Positions 8,645 through 16,327 of a stretch of DNA of 64,000 nucleotides are shown here, in pieces. This stretch comes from Thermanaerovibrio velox DSM 12556 (GTDB taxonomy: Bacteria > Synergistota > Synergistia > Synergistales > Synergistaceae). Location of the stretch: positions 1,612,001 through 1,676,000 of the forward strand of contig NZ_CM001377.1 of the NCBI RefSeq assembly GCF_000237825.1, read 5' to 3'. The notes under the pieces were generated by a model. It was not told the origin of the DNA. It did not search any database and was given only the letters and a program-made list of their open reading frames with translations. The position numbers and the translations under genes are program-made. The first letter of the stretch is position 1. Each line of letters opens with the position of its first letter.

Positions 8645-9806
8645 CTCCCATCTCCTCCAATGCCAAATGAAGTGCCTCAAGGTCCACCCGGTAAAGAGCG
8701 GAGGGACGATACTGGACACGGCCCTCCCTGGAGGAACAGACAAAGCCCAAATCCCCCGGGTCGTCGGGGATCACACACTCCCCAACAACCCGGGCCAGCC
8801 GACCCCGTAGGTCACCCCCACAGGAGGGACACCGGTCACCCTCCGACAGGGCCGCCAGATCCGCAAACTCGGGGGTGAAGTCCCTGAGGGGCACCAGGTT
8901 CGCCAAGTGCCTATCCCGCCGGTTAGCCCCCGCCACCATGGGACGGGAAAACCTAAGGGATTCATGGGCTATTATAGTCACCGGCCTCATAATCCCAACG
9001 GGCCCCAAAAAACCGGCACAGTCCCCGAAGACCCTCTCCACCACCCGCTCAGAAGCCATCTGAGCCTTGAACTTGAGGGCCCGCGAGGCCTTGGGGTACG
9101 ACAGGCTCATGTGCCCCGGCAGCAGGAGCGCCGCCGCCCGCTCACCCTCTTGGTCCATCACCGCCACGGTCTTTATGGTGTCCTCAGGCCTTACCCCCAG
9201 GAACGAGCACAGGTCCTCTATGGTGGAAACCGAGGGGGTGTAGACCTCCTCCGCCGGGGGGAAGTCACAGGAAGCCGGCAACTCCGTCTCCTGGGACGCC
9301 AAGGGGTGGTGGGGGGAGAAAAAACCGCCGCAGGACGAACACTCCAAGACCTCCCCGCAGTTCATGGCCCCCTGCGCCGCAGGAACCGTCCAAAGGTACC
9401 TCAATCCCCCCTCGAAGACCTCGGGCACCGGCCTCACCCAACCAAACGGCGGGGACTTGGGCTCCCCCGCGGCACCTTCACCGAACTGCACCGCCAGACA
9501 CAGGTCCTCCCCCACGGTGCCCCAGGTTAGAAGACCATGGTCCCGCACGTACCGCTCCGCCAGGCTCTTCAGGTGCTGGAAGCTCCCAGCCCCTCCGCAC
9601 ACAACCCCTCCCATGGAGGATATCCAACCCTCCAGGACGCCCATCAAGGCCCTGCGCTCCGAAAGCCCAATGGGCAAAAGCAGAAGACGCCCCTCCTTGG
9701 CGTTGTAAGCCCCCTTGCCGGAGGTCACGATCGAGATAAGCCCCGGATCCTTCACCTTCGCCGGTGGGTTCTGGGAGGGCACGAAATCTCTGACAGCACC
9801 GGTCAA
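8631..9806 (-). CDS. Degenerate prolyl-tRNA synthetase paralogue with INS (YbaK-like) editing domain
   Basis: 391 residues. Residues about 189-315 match the INS editing domain of bacterial ProRS: VYTPSVSTIEDLCSFLGV, DTIKTVAV, FLGPVGIMRPVTIIA, GANRRDRHLANLVPLRDF. A CPSCGG metal-knuckle-like motif follows at about 326-331. The segment just before (ECSSCGGFF) corresponds to the ProRS TTEC/CSSC region, and the N-terminus keeps a ghost of the motif 1 helix (LLLLPIGLSERR). Class II motifs 2 and 3 and the C-terminal anticodon-binding domain are not recognisable, so it should not charge tRNA. It could be a stand-alone tRNA deacylase or, like HisZ, an aminoacyl-tRNA-synthetase relic turned regulatory subunit. 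It overlaps hisC by four bases (ATGA). I do not know a characterised protein with this build. Confidence 0.75.
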   Translation of the reverse strand: MTGAVRDFVPSQNPPAKVKDPGLISIVTSGKGAYNAKEGRLLLLPIGLSERRALMGVLEGWISSMGGVVCGGAGSFQHLKSLAERYVRDHGLLTWGTVGEDLCLAVQFGEGAAGEPKSPPFGWVRPVPEVFEGGLRYLWTVPAAQGAMNCGEVLECSSCGGFFSPHHPLASQETELPASCDFPPAEEVYTPSVSTIEDLCSFLGVRPEDTIKTVAVMDQEGERAAALLLPGHMSLSYPKASRALKFKAQMASERVVERVFGDCAGFLGPVGIMRPVTIIAHESLRFSRPMVAGANRRDRHLANLVPLRDFTPEFADLAALSEGDRCPSCGGDLRGRLARVVGECVIPDDPGDLGFVCSSREGRVQYRPSALYRVDLEALHLALEEMGVGPV

Positions 9807-10900
9807 CCTAGCCTCACCTCCAAAAGGACCTCCTTGAGGGCATCGAGAAAGGCCCGGTTCTCCTCCGGTCGCCCCACGGTGACCCTCACGGCCCCCAAAG
9901 GCCCGTAGTGTCTTACCATTATGCCCCTTTCAACGAGCCCGTGAAACACCCGATCCGACGAGGCCCCGAACAGCAGGAAGACGAAGTTCCCGTAGGACCT
10001 GACGAAGCTGACGCCCAAGGCCGAAAGCCCCCCTTGAAGCTCCTCCCTCTCCCGTATCACCCGCTCCACCACGGACCTGAGGAAACCCATGTCCTCCAGG
10101 GCCCCCAAGGCGCCGGCCAGCGCCAGGGCGTTCACCGAATAGGGCTCCTTGGCTCTTCTCATGTGGGATATGACTCGCTTCGAACCTGCTATATATCCCA
10201 CCCGGAGCCCCGCAAGACCGTAGGCCTTCGAGAAGGTGCGCAGCATCACCAGGTTATCCCTTTGAGCTATCATCTCCGCGGTACGCGGAAAGTCCGGAAG
10301 GTCCGCGAAGTCCCCATAGGCCTCGTCACATACCACCAACACGCCGGGGGGCACCTTTTCCAGGAACTCCTGCAGCTCCCCGTGGGAGAAGACCGTGCCG
10401 GTGGGGTTGTTGGGGTTGCACAGGAACACCAGCTTGGTCCTTGGGGTTATCCGCTCCGCGAAACCCTTGAGGTCCAAGGACCAGTCACCCCTCATGGGGA
10501 CCTCCACGGACCTGGCGCCCAGCCTTCCCGCCAGCGAACGGTAGACCGAGAAGGTGACCCCGCCGTGAAGGACTTCGTCCCCCTCTTCCAGGAATGTTAT
10601 CCCCAGCAGGGTTATGACCCCGTCAAGGCCGTTGTCCACCAGGAAGCAGTCCTCCGGCAGCCCCCAATGACGGGATAGGGCCCCCCGAAGCTCCCGGGCC
10701 AGCGGGTCGGGATAGCGGTTGAGCCCCTCCCTCAGGACCTTAAGAATCCGGTCCTCCGCACTGGGGGAGTGCCCGTAGGGGCTCTCGTTGGCGTTGAGGG
10801 GGATCACGGGCCTGCCCAGGGAGGCCGCCAAATCCCTGGGCAGGGGACCTGGATCGTAGGGCTCAAGGGACATCAAGGACCTCTTGGGGACCACCGTCAC
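9803..10900 (-). CDS. hisC: Histidinol-phosphate aminotransferase
   Basis: 365 residues, a fold-type I PLP aminotransferase of the HisC class. Visible signatures are LNANESPYGHSP near the N-terminus, FLCNPNNPTGTVFSHGEL, VVCDEAYGDFADL, and the PLP lysine in RTFSKAYGLAGLRVGY. It converts imidazole-acetol phosphate plus glutamate to L-histidinol phosphate plus 2-oxoglutarate. The GTG start at 10900 overlaps the stop of the HAD gene (GTGA), and its own stop overlaps the ProRS-like gene, so it sits inside a coupled operon divergent from hisZGBHAFIE. HisC-like enzymes can also act on aromatic amino acids, but the neighbours favour histidine synthesis. Confidence 0.92.
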   Translation of the reverse strand: MTVVPKRSLMSLEPYDPGPLPRDLAASLGRPVIPLNANESPYGHSPSAEDRILKVLREGLNRYPDPLARELRGALSRHWGLPEDCFLVDNGLDGVITLLGITFLEEGDEVLHGGVTFSVYRSLAGRLGARSVEVPMRGDWSLDLKGFAERITPRTKLVFLCNPNNPTGTVFSHGELQEFLEKVPPGVLVVCDEAYGDFADLPDFPRTAEMIAQRDNLVMLRTFSKAYGLAGLRVGYIAGSKRVISHMRRAKEPYSVNALALAGALGALEDMGFLRSVVERVIREREELQGGLSALGVSFVRSYGNFVFLLFGASSDRVFHGLVERGIMVRHYGPLGAVRVTVGRPEENRAFLDALKEVLLEVRLG

Positions 10901-11694
10901 GAGACCCCACCCCCCAAAACCCAGTCAAGTCCCTCCTCAACGGACGCAAACCTCCTATGGGCCCCCTGGGCCCAGTCCCCAACGGCGATGAACATCCCCC
11001 GCCCAAAGGCCTCCAGGGCGGCCCTGTCGCTCTCCGCATCGCCGAAGAAAGCGGGGTTGGATATCCCAAGCCTCTCGCAGAGCACCTCAAGCCCAAGCGG
11101 AGAGGGCTTCACTATCCCGGAGTCAAGGGGCACCACAAGGTCCCGGGGGAAATCCTCCCACCCCAGGAGCTTTAAGGCCAGATCCAGCTCCCTCCAGGGC
11201 CTGCCGGTGTATATCCCCACGGGCAGCGGAATGTCCTTGAAGGACCGCTTTATCAAGGGCCTCTCGTAGGTGTAATAGGGCTCGCAGTCTATGCCCTCCA
11301 CGTAGAGCCTGTCGCAGAAGCTCCTCACCGCTTCGCGGAACTGAAACCCCGGGTCGGGCTCCCCAAACCTTTCGAGCACCCACTCCACCGGATCATCACC
11401 GTCAAATAAGGTCAACTCGTTCTTCCACTCCTCGGGGGTGGGAAAAGCCTCCTTGAGGCTCCCAACACCCCTGCGGCTCGCCATGCACAGCATGGCCCAG
11501 GGGATGTCATAGTCGTCGTTGAAGGCCCTATGCCCCTTGGTGACCCGTTCGTGCTCCTCCGTGTAGGCCTCACAGTCCACCACGCCCCCTAAGGCCTCCC
11601 AGCCCCACGACACCGCCCGCCGGATCACCCGAGGATAAGAGTCCTTCACGTCCACCAGGGTGCCATCCACATCGAATATTATCCCGTCCACCAT
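10897..11694 (-). CDS. HAD-IA phosphatase, candidate histidinol-phosphate phosphatase
   Basis: 265 residues from ATG 11694 (GGAGG nine to ten bases upstream; longer frames to 11748 are less likely). HAD motif I is IIFDVDGTLVDV, motif II lies in VGIYTGRPWRE, the motif III lysine is in GIVKPSPLGLE, and motif IV is FFGDAESDRAALEA, so all four catalytic motifs are present. The long cap resembles a HAD-IA subgroup often found beside histidine genes. Histidine synthesis needs a histidinol-phosphate phosphatase and the adjacent operon has none: HisB here is only the dehydratase. This gene is the first of the operon and overlaps hisC by four bases. The HolPase role is inference from context; a different phosphomonoesterase role is possible. 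Confidence 0.75.
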   Translation of the reverse strand: MVDGIIFDVDGTLVDVKDSYPRVIRRAVSWGWEALGGVVDCEAYTEEHERVTKGHRAFNDDYDIPWAMLCMASRRGVGSLKEAFPTPEEWKNELTLFDGDDPVEWVLERFGEPDPGFQFREAVRSFCDRLYVEGIDCEPYYTYERPLIKRSFKDIPLPVGIYTGRPWRELDLALKLLGWEDFPRDLVVPLDSGIVKPSPLGLEVLCERLGISNPAFFGDAESDRAALEAFGRGMFIAVGDWAQGAHRRFASVEEGLDWVLGGGVS

Positions 11695-11751
11695 TTGCAC
11701 AACACCTCCGTTGCATTTCCGCGGACACCATGATAACATGGGATCCACGTT

Positions 11752-11779
11752 TTGGGATGATAATTTATCACGCTAATAT
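11752..11779 (+). promoter_or_regulatory. Probable promoter of the his operon
   Basis: TTGGGA (11752-11757) and TAATAT (11774-11779) are separated by 16 bases in the divergent gap between the HAD gene and hisZ. Transcription would start near 11786, just before the ribosome site of the short upstream ORF. I cannot pick a convincing minus-strand promoter for the divergent operon in the same gap. Confidence 0.5.
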
Positions 11780-11798
11780 GACACTGGAGGTAACAGCC

Positions 11799-11882
11799 AT
11801 GAGAAACGCCGCACCCAAATCGCCGGGGACCCCGTTTGAAGCGGAGGTGCCCGGCCATGAGACCCCCAAAGGGATGCCTTGA
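11799..11882 (+). CDS. Short Pro-rich upstream ORF overlapping the start of hisZ (possible leader peptide)
   Basis: A 27-codon frame begins at ATG 11799 behind a strong ribosome site (TGGAGG, eight to nine bases upstream) and ends at TGA 11882, 26 bases inside hisZ in a different frame. It contains six proline codons and only one histidine codon, so it is not a classical His-rich attenuator peptide. The GGAGG used by hisZ lies inside this frame, so translating it could couple to or block hisZ initiation. I see no strong terminator hairpin after it. It may be a real regulatory ORF or chance. Confidence 0.4.
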   Translation: MRNAAPKSPGTPFEAEVPGHETPKGMP

Positions 11883-13050
11883 CCCCCATGAAGACCTGGC
11901 CTTCTCCATGGAGCTCTGCAGGGGCAGGGGGATCCAAGTCCTCTTAAGCCACGGCTACAGGCCTGTGTGCCCCCCCTCCCTCCAGCGGCTGGACAGCCTC
12001 ATGGAGGTCCTGGAGCCTCCAAAGGCGGCTTCCATCATAGCCCTCACATCCCCACACGGGGAAGCCTGTGCACTGAACTTCGACGTCACCATTTCGGCGG
12101 TGCTCAAACTGGTTCGCCAGAAGGCCCCGGAGGAGCGCCCCTTGCGGATATGCTACGCCGAGAGGGCCTACAGGAAACCGGAACCCCCGGGGGAGGACTT
12201 CGAGTCCTATCAGCTCGGGGCGGAGATAATCGGATGGGACGGGGAAGGGGCGGACTGCGAGGCCCTCTTCCTGGCCAGCCTGGCCTTGACAGAGATGGGG
12301 ATCCAATCCCCTACCTTCGCCCTGGGGAACCCTTCCCTCATATCCAGGATCTTCAAGGGGCTCCCCAGGGACGCCGCCCGATCCCTTACCGGGTGTCTTA
12401 AAAGGAGGGACTTCACCTCCTACGTGCGCATGGTGGACCAGCTGGGCCCCCAATGGAGGGGGCTAAAAGACATACCGGACCTGCGAGGCGGAGCGGAGGT
12501 GCTCGAAGCCCTATGGGACAGGGAGGGGATACGGGAAGACCGGGCCTACCTGGAACTCAAGAGGCTTTGGGACTTCGCAAACCAGTGGGGCATAAAGGCC
12601 ATCCTGGATCTTTCCCTCACCAGGAACCCGGACTACTACAGCGGGCCGGTCTTCGACTTCTACGACCCCAACGGCATGCCCCTGGGGGGAGGGGGCCGGT
12701 ACGACGGGCTGCTCAAGCGATGCGGCGTGATAGGGCAGGCGGTGGGGTTCTCCATAGACCTCAAGGCCACCGGGCAAGCCTCTTCCCTCAAGATGCGGGC
12801 CCCGGCGGCGATGGTGTGGTGCGCCCCGCTGCCGCCCTTAACCGCCCTGGAGTTCACCCGGCGGCTGAGCCAACAGGGTATCCCCTTCGAGATAAGCTGG
12901 CATCAACGCCCCCAGCAATCCATGGAGGCCGCGAGGATCAAGGGCATCCCCTGGTGGCTTGATCCCTCCGCCGGGCTCGCGCTGAACCTAGTGGACAAGC
13001 GCAGGAGCACCGTGAGCCGCTTCATGGAGGAGGTGGTGTCCCAATGCTGA
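11857..13050 (+). CDS. hisZ: ATP phosphoribosyltransferase regulatory subunit HisZ
   Basis: 397 residues from ATG 11857 (GCGGAGGTG nine bases before it). It is a histidyl-tRNA-synthetase-like protein without the anticodon domain. Recognisable are the N-terminal GYRPVCPPSLQRLDSL, the motif 2-like RICYAERAYRKPEPP, YQLGAEIIG, and late PVFDFYDPNGMPLGGGGRYD, which replaces the HisRS GGRYDGL loop. HisZ forms an octamer with the short form of HisG and is needed for its activity and histidine feedback. The next gene is indeed a short HisG, overlapping by seven bases. First true gene of the his operon. Confidence 0.9.
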   Translation: MRPPKGCLDPHEDLAFSMELCRGRGIQVLLSHGYRPVCPPSLQRLDSLMEVLEPPKAASIIALTSPHGEACALNFDVTISAVLKLVRQKAPEERPLRICYAERAYRKPEPPGEDFESYQLGAEIIGWDGEGADCEALFLASLALTEMGIQSPTFALGNPSLISRIFKGLPRDAARSLTGCLKRRDFTSYVRMVDQLGPQWRGLKDIPDLRGGAEVLEALWDREGIREDRAYLELKRLWDFANQWGIKAILDLSLTRNPDYYSGPVFDFYDPNGMPLGGGGRYDGLLKRCGVIGQAVGFSIDLKATGQASSLKMRAPAAMVWCAPLPPLTALEFTRRLSQQGIPFEISWHQRPQQSMEAARIKGIPWWLDPSAGLALNLVDKRRSTVSRFMEEVVSQC

Positions 13051-13679
13051 CCTTGGCGCTCCCCACCGGCAGGTCCCAACAAGAATGTCTGGACCTGCTC
13101 AAGAGATGCCGCATCGTCCCCAAGGACATCAGGGCGGAGCAAAGGGAGCTGGAGATCGTCACCGAGGGCATGAGGATCATCCTGGTGAAACCCCAGGACG
13201 TGCCCACCATGGTGCACATGGGGTTCGCCCAGCTGGGACTCGCGGGCTATGACGTCATCCTGGAGTCCTGCGCCAGGGTCGTGGACGTGCTGGACACCGG
13301 ATTGTCCCGCTGCGACATGGTCCTCGCAGGACCCCCTTGTGCCAGGGAACTCCTGATAACCCCACATCCCCCATTCCAGCTGAAAGTGGCCACCAAGTAC
13401 GTGAACACCGCGGAAAAGGTGCTTCCCGAGAGGGGGATGAAGGCCCTCACGGTCCCCATGCACGGCTCAGTGGAGATAGCCCCGGCCCTGGGCATAGCGG
13501 ACATCATAATGGACATCGTCCAAACCGGCTCCACCCTAAGGGCCAACGGCCTGGTGGTGCTGGAACACCTGTTCCCCGTGTCCATCCACCTAATAGGACA
13601 TCCGGGGGCCCTTGAGACCCGCTGGGACGAGATAAGCCGGATCGCCAAGGCAATACGGGAAGGGGGGAAGTCCCCATGA
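13044..13679 (+). CDS. hisG: ATP phosphoribosyltransferase, short form, catalytic subunit
   Basis: 211 residues, the length of the short HisG class that lacks the C-terminal regulatory domain and needs HisZ. Typical segments are LTLALPTGRSQQECLDLL at the N-terminus, FAQLGLAGYDVILES, VATKYVNTAEKVL and the phosphoribosyl-binding IIMDIVQTGSTLRANGL. It catalyses the first step of histidine synthesis, joining ATP and PRPP to N1-(5-phosphoribosyl)-ATP. It overlaps hisZ by seven bases and hisB by four. Confidence 0.95.
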   Translation: MLTLALPTGRSQQECLDLLKRCRIVPKDIRAEQRELEIVTEGMRIILVKPQDVPTMVHMGFAQLGLAGYDVILESCARVVDVLDTGLSRCDMVLAGPPCARELLITPHPPFQLKVATKYVNTAEKVLPERGMKALTVPMHGSVEIAPALGIADIIMDIVQTGSTLRANGLVVLEHLFPVSIHLIGHPGALETRWDEISRIAKAIREGGKSP

Positions 13680-14248
13680 TCGCATCGCTGGAAAGGACCA
13701 CCCGGGAGACCCGGGTTGCAATCACCATGAAGCACCCCGGGGAAGGCCGTTTTGAGGTCCTCATGGAACGGTCGTTCCTAACCCACATGCTGGAAGCCCT
13801 GTGCCTCAACTGCCGCATGGACCTCAGCGGAAGCGCAGAAGGGGACACCCATGTGGACATGCACCACCTCACCGAGGACCTGGGCATCGTGATGGGACAG
13901 TGCCTGCTGAGGATATGGCCCACCGAACCCCGGCGTCGCTACGGATGGTGCGTGCTACCCATGGACGAATCCCTGGTACGGGCGGCGGTGGACCTATCGG
14001 GAAGGCCCGGGGCTTACTTCTCCGGGGAGCTCCGCCACGGCCTCATAGGCACCTTCGACTCGGAGCTCACCTTCGAGTTCTTCCGGGCCCTCGCCACGGA
14101 GGCCCGGCTGACGCTGCACCTGGACGTGCTTAAGTGCTCAAACCTGCACCACGGGGTCGAGGGGTGCTTCAAATGCGTAGGCAGAGCCCTGGGAGAGGCC
14201 CTGAAGCCCGGGGGGCCCATGAGCACCAAGGGGGTGATGGAAGTTTGA
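13676..14248 (+). CDS. hisB: Imidazoleglycerol-phosphate dehydratase
   Basis: 190 residues, the monofunctional form with no phosphatase domain. Both metal-binding signatures are present: VDMHHLTEDLGIVMGQ and, near the C-terminus, NLHHGVEGCFKCVGRAL. It turns imidazole-glycerol phosphate into imidazole-acetol phosphate, the substrate of HisC. The second signature reads N-L-H-H where many homologues have D/N-x-H-H-x-x-E; His and Glu are kept. ATGA overlap with hisG and TTGA overlap with hisH show tight coupling. Because the phosphatase domain is absent, a separate histidinol-phosphate phosphatase is required. Confidence 0.93.
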   Translation: MIASLERTTRETRVAITMKHPGEGRFEVLMERSFLTHMLEALCLNCRMDLSGSAEGDTHVDMHHLTEDLGIVMGQCLLRIWPTEPRRRYGWCVLPMDESLVRAAVDLSGRPGAYFSGELRHGLIGTFDSELTFEFFRALATEARLTLHLDVLKCSNLHHGVEGCFKCVGRALGEALKPGGPMSTKGVMEV

Positions 14249-14853
14249 TTGGCATCGTGGACTACGGGGCAGGGAACCTGGCAAACCTCGAAAGGGCCCT
14301 CGCCAGGATTGGGGTCCCCTCCCGGGTGCTCACAAGCCCGGAAGAATCGGGCTCCCAGGACATCACCGGCCTCATCCTCCCGGGGATCGGCTCCTTCGGC
14401 AGCGCCGCAAGGTCCCTGGAGGGATCCGGATGGAGTTCCCGTCTACTTGAGTGGGCGGGATCGGGGCTTCCACTCATAGGCATATGCCTAGGGATGCAGC
14501 TCATGTTCGAGAGGAGCCTTGAGGACGGGGACAACCGGGGACTTGGGATATTCCGGGGGGTGGTGGAACCCTTCAAGGGCAGCCGGGTGATCCACATGGG
14601 ATGGGACCGGGTACGCTGGCTCCACTCCCCCCCTGCTCAGGACGGGGAGGCCTTCTACTTCGTCCACCGATACTGCTGCTACCGCATGGACGACGCCTGG
14701 GGGGTATGCGGCAGCCCCGGCCACCCGGAGTTCCTGGCCGCCGCAAGACGGGGCAGCACCATGGGGTTTCAGTTTCACCCGGAACGGAGCGGCCCCAAGG
14801 GGCTCGATCTCCTGCGGAACGCAATAAGGGAGGTGACCGGGGGATGGAGCTGA
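14245..14853 (+). CDS. hisH: Imidazole glycerol phosphate synthase glutaminase subunit
   Basis: 202 residues from TTG 14245, whose TTGA overlaps the hisB stop. An N-terminal IGIVDYGAGNLANL defines HisH. The nucleophile elbow is GICLGMQLMFE (Cys near residue 78) and the His-Glu pair is in GFQFHPERSG. It releases ammonia from glutamine and channels it through the HisF barrel. The frame extends upstream to 14134 but that part only shadows hisB. The stop overlaps the hisA start by ten bases. Confidence 0.93.
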   Translation: MIGIVDYGAGNLANLERALARIGVPSRVLTSPEESGSQDITGLILPGIGSFGSAARSLEGSGWSSRLLEWAGSGLPLIGICLGMQLMFERSLEDGDNRGLGIFRGVVEPFKGSRVIHMGWDRVRWLHSPPAQDGEAFYFVHRYCCYRMDDAWGVCGSPGHPEFLAAARRGSTMGFQFHPERSGPKGLDLLRNAIREVTGGWS

Positions 14854-15554
14854 TCCCCGCCATAGACCTATATGGGGGCAGGGTGGTACGGCTGACCGAG
14901 GGACGGTTCGACCGGGCCTCCGTCTACCCATTGGAAGTATCAGCCCTGGGAGAGATGTTCCTCCAGGCGGGGGCGCGGTGGGTTCAGCTGGTAGACCTGG
15001 AGGGGGCCAAACTGGGAGAGCCCAGGCACCTCGACGCCATAAAGGCTTTAAAGACCTTAGGGTTAAAGGTCCAGTTCGGCGGGGGCCTAAGGTCCGTCGA
15101 ACGGTGCCTCCGGGCCCTGGAGGCCGGAGCGGACCGGGTGATGGTGGGGAGCGCCCTTTTCGAACCCGACACCTCCCCGGAGGGCTTCGCAGAGGCCATG
15201 GGGGAGGCCCTCGTGGCGGCGGTGGATCATCGGGGAGGCCGGGTATCCATAAGGGGATGGACCCACGAGACGGGCATAGCCGTGGACCGGGCGTTGGAGG
15301 AGCTATCCCGCAAGGGGGTATCCCTCTTCCTCGTCACCTGTGCGGACCGGGACGGGACCATGGGAGGCCCGGACTTGGGGACTTACCGTAGGGTATGCCC
15401 CCGCTACCCCATCATCGCCGCGGGGGGGATAAGGGGCATAGAGGACCTAAGGGCCCTCAAGGCCTGCGGGGCTGAGGGGGCCGTGGCGGGCAAGGCCCTC
15501 TACGAGGGGGGGCTGGACCTGAGGGAGGCCTTGGAGGTGCTCAAATGGGGATGA
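14844..15554 (+). CDS. hisA: ProFAR isomerase (phosphoribosylformimino-5-aminoimidazole carboxamide ribotide isomerase)
   Basis: 236 residues beginning MELIPAIDLYGGRVVRLTEG, the HisA opening with its catalytic Asp in the first strand. The (beta/alpha)8 barrel half-repeats are visible: VQFGGGLRSVERCL and IIAAGGIRGIEDLRAL are the two phosphate-binding GG loops. The second catalytic Asp lies in LVTCADRDGTMGGPDL. It opens the ribose ring of ProFAR to PRFAR, the substrate of HisHF. It overlaps both neighbours by ten bases. Confidence 0.94.
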   Translation: MELIPAIDLYGGRVVRLTEGRFDRASVYPLEVSALGEMFLQAGARWVQLVDLEGAKLGEPRHLDAIKALKTLGLKVQFGGGLRSVERCLRALEAGADRVMVGSALFEPDTSPEGFAEAMGEALVAAVDHRGGRVSIRGWTHETGIAVDRALEELSRKGVSLFLVTCADRDGTMGGPDLGTYRRVCPRYPIIAAGGIRGIEDLRALKACGAEGAVAGKALYEGGLDLREALEVLKWG

Positions 15555-16300
15555 TCCGGGTGATACCGTGCCTTGACGTTAAGGATCAGCGGGTGGTCAA
15601 GGGGGTGAGCTTCCGGGGACTGAGGGAAGCGGGAGACCCCGCGGAGATGGGGGAGACGTACTGCCTGGAGGGGGCGGACGAGCTGGTCTACCTTGACATC
15701 AGCGCCTCTTGGGAGTCCCGGAGGACCAGGCTGGACTGGGTTCTAAATGTGGCCCGGGTGATGACCATACCGTTCACCGTCGGGGGAGGCATATCCAGCG
15801 AGGACGAGGCGGTGGAGCTGGTTCGGCTTGGGGCCGACAAGGTTAGCATCAACAGCGCGGCGGTCAGGGACCCGAACCTGATAGGCCGATGCGCCTTGCG
15901 GCTTGGCAGCCAGGCGGTGGTGGTGGCGGTGGACGCCAAGCGGGGCAAGGACGGGAGGTTCCGGGTCTTCGCAAAAGGGGGACGGGAGGACACCGGGATG
16001 GACATGGCGGAATGGATATCAAGGCTCGAACCCCTGGGGGCCGGGGAGGTGCTCCTCACCTCCATAGACAAGGACGGCACCAGGGACGGCTACGACCTAG
16101 AGATGATACGCTCGGCCCGGGAGGCCACGGGGCTTCCCATAATCGCCTCCGGCGGGGCCGGACGGCCGGAGCACTTCGCGGCGGCCGCCGAGGCCGGGGC
16201 CGACGGGCTTCTGGCCGCATCGGTTTTCCACTACCGAATCATCGGGATACGGGAGCTCAAGGGCATCCTAAAGGGGCTTGGCGTTCCGGTAAGGGTTTGA
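15545..16300 (+). CDS. hisF: Imidazole glycerol phosphate synthase cyclase subunit
   Basis: 251 residues starting with MIRVIPCLDVKDQRVVKGV after two extra residues; either ATG 15545 or ATG 15551 could be used. It is a (beta/alpha)8 barrel with the catalytic Asp in CLDVK and the second Asp in LTSIDKDGTRDGYDLE. The phosphate loops are FTVGGGISSEDEAVEL and IIASGGAGRPEHFA. It makes imidazole-glycerol phosphate and AICAR from PRFAR and HisH-supplied ammonia. Overlaps hisA by ten bases and precedes hisIE by 27. Confidence 0.95.
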   Translation: MGMIRVIPCLDVKDQRVVKGVSFRGLREAGDPAEMGETYCLEGADELVYLDISASWESRRTRLDWVLNVARVMTIPFTVGGGISSEDEAVELVRLGADKVSINSAAVRDPNLIGRCALRLGSQAVVVAVDAKRGKDGRFRVFAKGGREDTGMDMAEWISRLEPLGAGEVLLTSIDKDGTRDGYDLEMIRSAREATGLPIIASGGAGRPEHFAAAAEAGADGLLAASVFHYRIIGIRELKGILKGLGVPVRV

Positions 16301-16327
16301 CTTTCGGCATCTAGGGGAGAGGATAAG

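Noticed and set aside
8631-9806. Functional second prolyl-tRNA synthetase
   Set aside because: Class II motifs 2 and 3 and the anticodon-binding domain are not recognisable.
11799-11882. Classical histidine attenuator leader peptide
   Set aside because: Only one His codon and no clear terminator/antiterminator pair before hisZ; kept only as a possible Pro-rich regulatory ORF.
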